From Chania fonticola_B (lineage in GTDB: Bacteria; Pseudomonadota; Gammaproteobacteria; Enterobacterales; Enterobacteriaceae), in the NCBI RefSeq assembly GCF_048537545.1, contig NZ_CP183218.1: 64,000 bases of DNA. One strand, 5' to 3'. Shown here one piece after another: positions 1 to 7,864 of this stretch. A program made the position numbers and the translations under genes. How positions within the stretch are numbered: position 1 is the first letter of the stretch; each line of letters starts with the position of its first letter. Under the pieces are notes generated by a model. The model was not told where the DNA came from. It was given only the letters and a program-made list of their open reading frames with translations, and did no database searches.

Positions 1-1870
1 TAAAACCCGCAAATGCCTGTAACAGGGGACGTTGCGCCAGAGTGCTCTCTTTGCCCTGCAGGCAGATTTCAGGGAATTGCTGTAACAGCGCCCCCTCCTG
101 CCCCAGCCAAACGGCATGGATTTCTGCAATACCCGCGATGGCCACTTCAATATGGCGGGGTTGCCATAAGCCGATGCCGTTGGTGGAATCCATCAGCACT
201 AAATCGTGGAGGTGCTCTTCAATCAAGGCATAGGTGCGCGTTTTGTCATCACGAATAACGCCATAAACCTTTGGCATATACCGCGTCAGGCGTGGATCAT
301 GCTGATTCATTACCGCCACTTCGCGGCTGTGGGTGTTAACAAACTCTATCAGGTGTGTCGCATCTGAAAGAGCCTGAAGCAGAGCCGGTGAACACTTCCC
401 GGCAAAAAACTTCATCATGGTGAAGATGTCTTGATCCAGAGGCTTGAGCTTCAGCATCACCGGAATATCCTGCCGTGCCGCATTGGTCAAAGTACCGGGA
501 AACAGCCCCATCAGCCTGTACGAATGTTGGGCGCTGAGGGTGGTCAACAGACTGTATTTTTCGTCTGAACCTGCCGATATAGCCGCGGATACCGGCAGTT
601 TACTGCCCCAGACCGGGTTATAGGATGCGGAGTGGAAGAAAGCGAGATTGAGCTCCGCCAATGTGGTGGGAGCGGCGGCAAGGTGTGGGCGGTTGCGCCC
701 CAGCTTCTCATGGGATTTGGCAAATTCATCTGCCGCGATAGCGGACAGCGTGGAAATATCCAGGGCAAGGCAATAGCTGGCAATAATTTCCGCCAGCTTG
801 CTGGTACCGTCCGGCCCGCTACAGCCTAACATGTTCAAACATTCACGCTGATGAGGGAGATAAGTGCCGCCGCCAACGGTACCTATGACCAGAGAAGGCA
901 ATGTGATGCTGCAATAAAGCGCCCCCTCGTTGTTCAGCTCCATGCGTAAATGAGCGACGGAAGATTCATGGATGCAGGCAATATCCTGCCCTAGGGCAGT
1001 AAACAGTGCCGCAATGACATTAGCAACGTTGATATTCATACCGACCATACCGGCGGCTATGGCGCCTTCCACAGCATGGTGGTAAGCATTAACTAACTGA
1101 ACAGGAGTGACCCGCAGGATGGATTGACACACTCTGGCACTCAGGTACACCTCGGCAATCACCCGCGTACCCCGGCCGTGGATCAGCGACTGATAAGAGA
1201 CTTTCTTATCGCTGGATAAATTACCATCGATCATAAAGTGATGAGGCTTAAGGTCAGTGGTCGTCGCCAGCTTCTCCTGGATCCACCGGCAGACATGCCA
1301 GGTACAGGTTGTCGTCATATTCTGCCCGGCGGCAGCACCTGTTTCATAGATAAAGTGTAGGTGTACACTGCGCCCGATAATCTGAGGTGTTAAGGCCACC
1401 AACTGCGCATAACGAGAGTGGCTGGAAATTTCGCTGCGTAACTCATCGAGATAGTTGACTACCCAATGACTGAACTCCAGCGCCTCTGTCACACTGAGAA
1501 ATTCAAAGTGTGGCACACGCATCATACGCTGGCCCAGCACCCTGGCCGTGGCACCACCAGAACGGGTAATCGCCGTGGCGCCCCGTGAAATAGAAGCGAT
1601 CAATGCCCCTTCCGTTGTCGCAAACGGGGCGTAGAACAGCCCCTGAGCGTGCAGCCCGTTGATTTGCAGCGGGCCACCAATACCTACAGAGACTTCCACC
1701 GAGCCAATAAACCCTTCAATGTTGTTGGATAGCGCGGTGGCATCAAACGAGTTCTGGGCAACCTTATCCAGCGAACACTGCATGTGCTGTGACAGATACG
1801 CTAAACGCTGCTGCCGGGCTTTTTCCGTATAGGTATACAGATGACGTGGTGACAGACCTTTTATCGACAT
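1..1870 (-). CDS. HMG-CoA reductase fused to an APH-like kinase domain (3' end outside window)
   Basis: The frame is open from ATG at 1870 (ribosome site AAGGA 8 nt upstream) to the window edge, 623 codons without a stop. Residues about 40-400 carry HMG-CoA reductase signatures in order: GIGGPL (64-68), ATTEGALIAS (E87), a DKK triplet (221-223), GQDIA (D296), GTVGGGT (330-336) and a late SHEKLGRNR (H387). These match the family's catalytic Glu, Lys, Asp and His, so reduction of HMG-CoA to mevalonate is likely. After residue 405 the protein continues with a region resembling aminoglycoside/choline/ecdysteroid kinase N-lobes: VMLKLKP (Lys 473-475), a REVAV Glu (517), YMPKVYGV, a YALIEEHL hinge, and AGIAEIHAVWLG. 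The expected catalytic HxD loop would lie outside the window. The kinase reading is inference from motif order. It is the last visible gene of a five-gene minus-strand cluster. Confidence 0.85.
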   Translation of the reverse strand, partial: MSIKGLSPRHLYTYTEKARQQRLAYLSQHMQCSLDKVAQNSFDATALSNNIEGFIGSVEVSVGIGGPLQINGLHAQGLFYAPFATTEGALIASISRGATAITRSGGATARVLGQRMMRVPHFEFLSVTEALEFSHWVVNYLDELRSEISSHSRYAQLVALTPQIIGRSVHLHFIYETGAAAGQNMTTTCTWHVCRWIQEKLATTTDLKPHHFMIDGNLSSDKKVSYQSLIHGRGTRVIAEVYLSARVCQSILRVTPVQLVNAYHHAVEGAIAAGMVGMNINVANVIAALFTALGQDIACIHESSVAHLRMELNNEGALYCSITLPSLVIGTVGGGTYLPHQRECLNMLGCSGPDGTSKLAEIIASYCLALDISTLSAIAADEFAKSHEKLGRNRPHLAAAPTTLAELNLAFFHSASYNPVWGSKLPVSAAISAGSDEKYSLLTTLSAQHSYRLMGLFPGTLTNAARQDIPVMLKLKPLDQDIFTMMKFFAGKCSPALLQALSDATHLIEFVNTHSREVAVMNQHDPRLTRYMPKVYGVIRDDKTRTYALIEEHLHDLVLMDSTNGIGLWQPRHIEVAIAGIAEIHAVWLGQEGALLQQFPEICLQGKESTLAQRPLLQAFAGF

Positions 1871-1887
1871 GATAACATCCTTAAATA

Positions 1888-2829
1888 TCAAACGATTACG
1901 GCAGTAAAAATCGTTATTGCACACACCAGATAACCAACGGCCAGATAGAGACCAACAATGGCTTCATTGCGCTTTCGGTTGCGAATACAGGGGTGATGTA
2001 AAAACGTAACGAGCTGATACAGGGTTAAAATATAGAAAATCACTAACGGGATCAGGGATAAGAAAGGAACATTCCCGATAGTCGCCATAATCAATCCTAG
2101 CTGGATGAGCAGCATCACAGAAATCAGTATGATCAGAATGATGAAAATGGTTTTTATCCCATAGATTGAGGAGTAGGTAGGGATCTCTTGCCGATCTTCA
2201 TCCGGGCCTTTAAATTTACGAGTGATTTCAAAAATAAATCCCGCAGTAAAAGAGAGAAGCATCAATATTTGCATCGGAGCACTGAGCGTAACGCCAGGAA
2301 CCGCTATATTGGCCAGCCACCAGATGATTAACGGCATCACCAACATATGGGAAATGGCATAACAGGTCAGATATTGATTGAGCCACTGACCAATAAAGAA
2401 CTCTTTACCCATCAGGCAGGTCCAGGCGAATAGCAGTACCCACGCCAAGGTCGCCCCAGCGATACCCCCATCAATGGCCATACTGGCGAAGAGCTGTAGT
2501 GCAATACAACCTGCACCGACAAATTTAAGATGTTTGAGCGTGATCAATCCCCGTTGAAGTACCCGCTGAGGATGATGCTCACAATCGATGAGATAATCCT
2601 TATGTTCGTCAAAAACTCGCAACAGCAGAAAATAGGATCAGGATAGTAGGCAGCCTATAATAATATTCCATGAGAAAATCACTTCCCTCTTTTCTGAACT
2701 GGCCGCCACGGCATACGCGACAATAAACAGCAGAACAAAGAAGGGGGCATTAGGCAGTGGAAAACGTTCGTGTATCCATAGCATAAAGCGCCGTACCAGC
2801 GGCTTTTCATATAATCCATTATCTTTCAT
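1888..2829 (-). pseudogene. UbiA-family prenyltransferase interrupted by an in-frame TGA
   Basis: ATG at 2829 follows a GGAAG ribosome site. The frame runs 63 codons, meets TGA at 2640-2638, then continues open in the same frame to 1888, for 313 residues in all with the stop at codon 64. Just after the stop comes LLLRVFDEHKDYLID, the first Asp-rich motif (DxxxDxxxD) of UbiA-type membrane prenyltransferases, followed by HPQRVLQRGL. The second motif region is KFKGPDEDRQEIPTYSSIYG, typical of one bacterial UbiA branch. Several hydrophobic segments follow. The family transfers an isoprenyl chain to an acceptor in the membrane; substrates cannot be read here. The downstream part could start only at weak codons such as TTG 2622 and would lose the first helix, so as written the gene is probably broken. 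A sequencing error or real nonsense mutation are the simplest causes. It lies 17 nt upstream of the reductase gene. Confidence 0.75.
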
Positions 2830-2872
2830 AAATCACTTCCATCGGGTTTTGAAATCGGGATAGCGGTATTAG

Positions 2873-4003
2873 TTAATCTAGAGTGCGGTGATAGAAATAG
2901 AGGCCGAGGAGCATAAATCCGCAGGTGAATCCGATCAGCGGCCAAACATCTGCCCCCATCTCAAAGATGGTGTTGCCTTTCAGGATCACGCCACGGGCCA
3001 GCCGGAGAAAATAGGTCATAGGTAAAAAATAGCCAATAACCTGCGCCCACTCTGGCATCCCCCGGAATGGGAACATAAACCCGGTCAACAACACCGAAGG
3101 TAAAAAATAGAAAAAAGTGAGCTGCATTGACTGTAACTGGTTTTTAGCAAAGGCAGACAGCGCAATACCCACCGCCAGACTAGAGACGATAAACAGTAAG
3201 ATAGCGATAAACAGCGAGAACAGATCCCCCAGGATCGGCACATTAAACAGGTAAACGATCATCAAACAGATCACAACGGACTGAAGCCCGCCAATCATCA
3301 CATAGGGCGTAATTTTTCCGGTCATCACCTCTAAGGGCATCGCAGGGGTCGCCAATAGGCTCTCCATCGTGCCGTTTTCGCTTTCTCGGGCAATGGCAAG
3401 GCCAGCCATCAGTACCAGCGTCATAGTCAGAACAATGCCCAATAATCCGGGGACAATATTGTATTGAGTGTTCCCTTCGGGGTTAAACAGCCGATGCTGA
3501 CGCACATCAATAGAAACCCGTGATGCCGCTGGCTTTAGCGCTTCAGGCAAATTTCTGTTTAACACCCGTTCCGACAGCATATTCGCGGCTATCAGCGGTT
3601 GAATAATGGCTACCGGATCGGTGGCATCAGCCTCAATCAACATACTGGCTTTTTCACCGCGCAATAATTTATGACTAAAGTCAGAGGGGAAATTAATAAC
3701 AAACTGTACCTTTCCCTGTGCCAACGCCTCTGCCGCTTGTTGCTCCGTGGCCCATTCCGTTTGAAAAGAGAAATAACCGGAATTATGTAGTGCATACAAC
3801 ATACTGCGACTCATTACGCTTTTGTCCGCATCAATAACCGCAGTAGGCAAGCGGTGAGGATCGGTATTAATGGCGTAGCCAAACATAATAACCTGCATCA
3901 GAGGAAGGATAATCAGCATCCCGGCGCTCAACTCATCGCGCCGTAGCTCCTGTAATTCTTTGACGACAATTCCCCACCAGCGGGTTATAGAAAATAGAGG
4001 CAT
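2873..4003 (-). CDS. ABC-2 type transporter permease
   Basis: A 376-residue permease of the YhhJ/YbhR/YbhS kind. It has one N-terminal membrane segment (about residues 25-45), a large periplasmic domain (about 46-170, starting INTDPHRLPTAVIDAD), then five hydrophobic segments from about 185 to the end. The motif ARESENGTMESLLATPAMPLEVMTGK at about 206-231 is the conserved cytoplasmic coupling region of ABC-2 exporters. Only one permease gene is present, so the exporter probably uses a homodimer. It lies 3 nt after the ATPase gene and 43 nt before the UbiA gene, which suggests the exporter and the lipid enzymes are one transcription unit. The substrate is unknown; YbhFSR and YhiI/RbbA/YhhJ relatives are multidrug or envelope exporters. 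Confidence 0.88.
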   Translation of the reverse strand: MPLFSITRWWGIVVKELQELRRDELSAGMLIILPLMQVIMFGYAINTDPHRLPTAVIDADKSVMSRSMLYALHNSGYFSFQTEWATEQQAAEALAQGKVQFVINFPSDFSHKLLRGEKASMLIEADATDPVAIIQPLIAANMLSERVLNRNLPEALKPAASRVSIDVRQHRLFNPEGNTQYNIVPGLLGIVLTMTLVLMAGLAIARESENGTMESLLATPAMPLEVMTGKITPYVMIGGLQSVVICLMIVYLFNVPILGDLFSLFIAILLFIVSSLAVGIALSAFAKNQLQSMQLTFFYFLPSVLLTGFMFPFRGMPEWAQVIGYFLPMTYFLRLARGVILKGNTIFEMGADVWPLIGFTCGFMLLGLYFYHRTLD

Positions 4004-4006
4004 GGG

Positions 4007-4933
4007 TTAATTCCTGACAGCGGTACTTTGTTGGTGCTGTTTAATTAAGCGGGCAAAAATATCCTCTAGCCCGGTATCCACCTGAGCCAGACGATAATCC
4101 TGATGAAATCGAGCCAACGACTGCTTAAGCAACAAGGGATCACTACCGGTGACGTGCAGCACATTGCCCAACAGAGTGGTATGTTCAACGCCAGGCAGCG
4201 GTATCAATTGTTGTTCCAGACGGCTGAGCTTTTCCCCACGCACCGCCCAGGTGATAAGCCGCTGCTGCTTAATCACCTCATCCACACTGCCCTGGACCAG
4301 TAGGTTGCCGTAGGCGATATAGGCAATCTGATGGCAGCGTTCCGCTTCGTCCATATAGTGAGTGCTAACCAAAATTGTCACGCCGCTGTCTGCCAAGCGA
4401 TGCAATATTTGCCAAAACTCCTGCCGGGCGTTAGGGTCAACCCCTGCGGTGGGTTCATCCAGCAACAAAAGTTTCGGGTTATGCAGCAGGCTGGCGGAGA
4501 GTGCCAACCGCTGCTTCCAACCGCCGGATAGCCGTTTAGCCAATTGATGACGGTGATCCTGTAAACCCATTTGTTGCAGGATCTCCTCAACTTTTTTCTC
4601 CCGCTGGGGGATGGTTTGCAGCCGGGCGATGAAGCGCAGATTTTCTTGCACCGTCAAGTTTTCCCACAGGGAGAAATGCTGAGTCATATAGCCCACATGC
4701 TGTTTGATCGTGTCCTTTTCACGGTAGAGATCAAAACCCAGGCAGTGGCCGGTGCCAGAATCAGGCGTCAACAGGCCGCACAACATACGAATGGAGGTCG
4801 TTTTACCGCTGCCGTTAGGGCCGAGAAAGCCACAAATCTTGCCGGTATTAATTTCCAGAGAAAGATCGTTGACCACGTGGCGATCGCCAAAATACTTATT
4901 CATATTCTGGACACTGATAGCCAACCTGCTCAT
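4007..4933 (-). CDS. ABC transporter ATP-binding protein (exporter type)
   Basis: A 308-residue single ABC ATPase. Walker A is GPNGSGKTT (about 38-46), the signature is LSGGWKQRLAL (about 134-144; the usual Q/M after GG is W, as in several CcmA-type ATPases), Walker B is LLLLDEPTAGVD (about 154-165), and the switch His is in STHYMDEAERC. The C-terminal 75 residues form a DrrA/YbhF-like regulatory tail. It powers the permease encoded just downstream. Start ATG 4933 overlaps the end of the HlyD-type gene by 4 nt (ATGA), which implies translational coupling. YbhF and RbbA carry two ABC domains; this one has a single domain, so two copies presumably assemble with two permeases. Confidence 0.9.
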   Translation of the reverse strand: MSRLAISVQNMNKYFGDRHVVNDLSLEINTGKICGFLGPNGSGKTTSIRMLCGLLTPDSGTGHCLGFDLYREKDTIKQHVGYMTQHFSLWENLTVQENLRFIARLQTIPQREKKVEEILQQMGLQDHRHQLAKRLSGGWKQRLALSASLLHNPKLLLLDEPTAGVDPNARQEFWQILHRLADSGVTILVSTHYMDEAERCHQIAYIAYGNLLVQGSVDEVIKQQRLITWAVRGEKLSRLEQQLIPLPGVEHTTLLGNVLHVTGSDPLLLKQSLARFHQDYRLAQVDTGLEDIFARLIKQHQQSTAVRN

Positions 4934-5934
4934 GATGAAAGATCCACCGTTACCGGCATTCCGGGATGTAAATCCCCCGCCAGACTTTGGGTGGCTTTAG
5001 CTTCGATAAGGAAGATCAGCTTTTCTCTTCGCTCATTGCTGTAGATGACAGGCGGAGTGTACTCCGCCTCGGCAGAGAGATAATCAATGGTTGCCACAAC
5101 CGGTACTGAACCAGGCTGTAGAATAACTTTAATTTCTTTTCCGACGTTTACCTGAGGTAGCAGTGCAGCAGAGATAAAAAAGCGGATTTTATGCTTACCC
5201 GGCGGTAGCAGGCTAACGACGGGGCTCCCTGCTGGAACCCACTCCCCGACCTGATAAAAAGTGTCAAATACTTGTGCGTTTACCAAGGAAGCGCGTGTCA
5301 TTTGATCCAGTGCCCACTTGCTTTGATTAAACACCGACTTTGCCGCTTCAATACGGGCTGTTTGAGCCCGTTGTTGAGCACCGCGGGCGGGGAGTTCATC
5401 AGCGGAAAGGCGATTTTGTAACTCCTCAACTACCGCTGCTTTTTGATTATAGTCCGAGCGGTAGGTTTCCAGTTCAAACTCAGAAATAGCCCCGCGTTTT
5501 GCCTGCTTTTCATTACGTGCCAGTTTTGAATGGGCGAGCCGCGTTGCAATAATGGCACCGTTGAGCTGGGCTCGCAAACCATCTAATTCCGTTTTTCTTC
5601 TACCAGACTGTAAATCAACAAGCGTGGATTGTTCTATATCTAACTGATGTTGCGCCTGTAAGTAGCGCTGGGTTTCACGTTCATTATCCAAAGCAAACAA
5701 TAAAGCATCAGAGTGAATTCGATCGCCTTTTTTGACATGGAGTTTTTTTAGCATACCAGAGGCTGGGGCAGCAATATACATAAAGTCCCCCTCGACATAC
5801 CCCTGGATCAACAGATCATTCTTATTATCACAGGCAGAAAGCAACCACGACAATAGAGTGCACGCTATTATTTTTTTAAATCTAATAGCGATAGTCAACA
5901 ACAAATAGAGCATCAGGGAATTATCCTTTTCCAT
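4930..5934 (-). CDS. HlyD-family membrane fusion lipoprotein of the ABC exporter
   Basis: A periplasmic adaptor of the HlyD/YbhG/YhiI type. The N-terminus is hydrophobic and ends in a lipobox (LLSAC followed by DNKND), so lipidation is likely. A biotinyl-lipoyl half-motif (YIAAPASGMLKKLHVKKGDRI) follows, then a long coiled-coil region rich in Gln, Arg and Glu (about 85-205), the second lipoyl half (VGEWVPAGSPVVSLLPP), and a beta-barrel domain. Start choice is uncertain: ATG 5934 is used here; ATG 5913 has AAGGA about 10 nt upstream and gives a shorter leader; the open frame extends to a TTG at 5964. It is the first gene of the cluster and would link the inner-membrane ABC pump to an outer-membrane channel. 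No TolC-type gene is visible nearby. Confidence 0.88.
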   Translation of the reverse strand: MEKDNSLMLYLLLTIAIRFKKIIACTLLSWLLSACDNKNDLLIQGYVEGDFMYIAAPASGMLKKLHVKKGDRIHSDALLFALDNERETQRYLQAQHQLDIEQSTLVDLQSGRRKTELDGLRAQLNGAIIATRLAHSKLARNEKQAKRGAISEFELETYRSDYNQKAAVVEELQNRLSADELPARGAQQRAQTARIEAAKSVFNQSKWALDQMTRASLVNAQVFDTFYQVGEWVPAGSPVVSLLPPGKHKIRFFISAALLPQVNVGKEIKVILQPGSVPVVATIDYLSAEAEYTPPVIYSNERREKLIFLIEAKATQSLAGDLHPGMPVTVDLSS

Positions 5935-6424
5935 AACACCATAATAATTAAGCAGTAAAACCAAACTATTTTACATACTCGAGCTATTCCCCCGTTAAAC
6001 AACTGGTCGAGGCCGCGTCCTAAATGCAGTATACGATGTCAGGGTGCAGACTGCTTATATCAATTCACCAGCAATGAATAGAGTGCCAAGAATAACCATG
6101 TTATCCATGTCGGTCAACATTATTAGTTAATGAAATTATTATCGATTACGGACAGTCCAATATCCACCACCTGGAGATTCCGAATACATGAGAATTAATT
6201 AGAATACTCTTTAAATCAGGAGTCAGTTACTTTAATCAATGGCAGGTTATTAATTTTCAGTGGTTTTATTATGGTGTTTAGCTATTAGTACCGAAATAAA
6301 AATGCCCATACATCAATATATATCAGACCCAACTGAGGTAAAACTGATCCTACCTACGAACAATGGGCACCATCTTTACAGGATAGCGCCTTAGCCTATA
6401 GGGCGCTTCTATATCTATAAATGC
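5935..6424. other. Intergenic region upstream of the exporter cluster
   Basis: About 490 nt of AT-rich sequence without a credible gene. It must hold the promoter of the minus-strand exporter/reductase cluster, but no clear sigma-70 pair or operator stands out by eye. A small hairpin with AGCGCC/GGCGCT arms lies near 6385-6407. AT content is visibly higher than in the flanking genes. Confidence 0.5.
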
Positions 6425-6456
6425 ACAAGGGGCAACGCCACCGCGTCACCCCTTGT
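6425..6456. terminator. Strong hairpin after the DUF3999 operon
   Basis: Arms ACAAGGGGCAACGC and GCGTCACCCCTTGT pair at 12 of 14 positions around a CACC loop. On the plus strand the hairpin is followed by TTTTCT. On the minus strand it lies about 30 nt past the DUF3999 stop but is followed by GCATTTATAG, a weak U tract. It probably ends the DUF2339-DUF3999 transcript. Confidence 0.6.
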
Positions 6457-6487
6457 TTTCTATCCTAACAGCCAGCAATCACTTGCC

Positions 6488-7864
6488 CTATTGCGGCTTC
6501 TGCTGAACCTCTTTCCACAGCTTCAAGGCCAGCAACACCAATCCCCCCGCCCCCACAACCAGCAGCAGCCAGAGCAGGCCTTTCTTCCACATACTGGCCT
6601 CTTCTGCGGCATCTACCGCGCTCAAGCGTTCGGTGCCGCCCAGGGTCACTTGGGATTGCAACCCAGCTTCTGGCAACGCATCGGCATCTATCGTTTTACG
6701 CAGCTCTGCCGGGATCAGGCTATCTAAAGGGATCGCCTGAGGCTGGGCCGCTTTATTTCCCCACGCCAGCAGGAATGGCGTGGTTCCCTGGGCATTGAAT
6801 ATCAAAGTTTGGCTATCGCGCTGTGCCGAGACTTCTGGCAGTGAATCGCCCCATTGCTGGTTGATGCCTTTCAAACGAATACCCTGCACCAGCAAGCCGT
6901 TCAGCGGGATTGCCTCTGCGGTGCGGCCATTCACCGAGAACACCACCTGCTTGGTCAGAGGGTGCCAATTGTCACTTGCTGCGCTGCGGTAATCGATCTC
7001 GAGCGGCAATACCGTATTGCTCTGCGTCGGCCGAATGCTGATATTGTTCAAGGGTTGAGGATTCGGCCAGCTATATTCCGCCTCACTGGCCGAAATGGCT
7101 TTTTGGTTGAAGGTCAGGCCGATCCTTTGCTGTTCGGTGTGTCTGGACGCCGCAATCCCCTGCACTGACTGGATCTTCAAATCAGGGGCCGTTTTGGCAT
7201 CGTTGAACACCAATAGCAGATAACGAGGTCTGGCATAGTCATCAAGATCGATGGTATCCAACAGCAACCGATCGCTGCCAGAGACCAGATCCATCAAGGG
7301 CACATCCTCAGCGCTGCTCGACCAGTCTTTTAAATCGCGGCTAGAAAACAGGCTAACGCGGGTCTGCCAATTCTCGGGCAGACGCTCCCAGGCCAGTTTT
7401 AACTGGGTCAGACGGGGATAGTTGCCCTCATGCTGCGGGATCTCCAGCAGATAGGTGTTCCCCATTGGCTGGTCGCTATCCACAGGCAAGGTAACTTCAA
7501 CACCACCTGCGGATTTTAACGAAATCACCTGTTGTTCCTGATTAGTGACCCTTTTACCCTTCATCGGGAACAGGCGCAGAGGGAAAGTCTGGCTATTGTC
7601 CTGAGTAGTGACGTTCGCGGCCAATGCAAAGGGGACGGCCTGCCCCTGATTGTTGAACACCCGCACATCGCGCAGATCCGGCCAAACGCTCTCGGTATAC
7701 ACTGCCTCAGGCAGTTCAATACGGAAAAATGGCGCGCTGCCTTCAGTGGTTAGCGAGATGCCATAGGCGAAATCTTGCGGTTTTTCAGCCACCGGCTCCG
7801 CATTGGCCGCACCGGCCAGACAAAGCGACCCCAGCAGCAACCAGTTATTCAGTTTTACTTTCAT
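6488..7864 (-). CDS. DUF3999 family periplasmic/membrane protein
   Basis: A 458-residue protein with a signal peptide (MKVKLNNWLLLGSLCLAGAANA) and one C-terminal membrane anchor (KKGLLWLLLVVGAGGLVLLALKLW, about 429-451). The body begins with the pattern typical of DUF3999 (FAYGISLTTEGSAPFFRIELPEAVY, DLRDVRVFNNQGQAVPFAL), so it is probably a periplasmic beta-rich domain tethered to the inner membrane. The function of the family is unknown. It overlaps the DUF2339 gene by 4 nt (ATGA at 7864-7861). This pairing is widely conserved in gammaproteobacteria, which suggests the two proteins act together in the envelope. No catalytic motif is visible. Confidence 0.85.
   Translation of the reverse strand: MKVKLNNWLLLGSLCLAGAANAEPVAEKPQDFAYGISLTTEGSAPFFRIELPEAVYTESVWPDLRDVRVFNNQGQAVPFALAANVTTQDNSQTFPLRLFPMKGKRVTNQEQQVISLKSAGGVEVTLPVDSDQPMGNTYLLEIPQHEGNYPRLTQLKLAWERLPENWQTRVSLFSSRDLKDWSSSAEDVPLMDLVSGSDRLLLDTIDLDDYARPRYLLLVFNDAKTAPDLKIQSVQGIAASRHTEQQRIGLTFNQKAISASEAEYSWPNPQPLNNISIRPTQSNTVLPLEIDYRSAASDNWHPLTKQVVFSVNGRTAEAIPLNGLLVQGIRLKGINQQWGDSLPEVSAQRDSQTLIFNAQGTTPFLLAWGNKAAQPQAIPLDSLIPAELRKTIDADALPEAGLQSQVTLGGTERLSAVDAAEEASMWKKGLLWLLLVVGAGGLVLLALKLWKEVQQKPQ

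Noticed and set aside
2638..2640. TGA in the UbiA gene as a selenocysteine codon
   Set aside because: No SECIS-like hairpin is evident just downstream, and UbiA prenyltransferases have no selenocysteine position here. A lesion or sequencing error is simpler.
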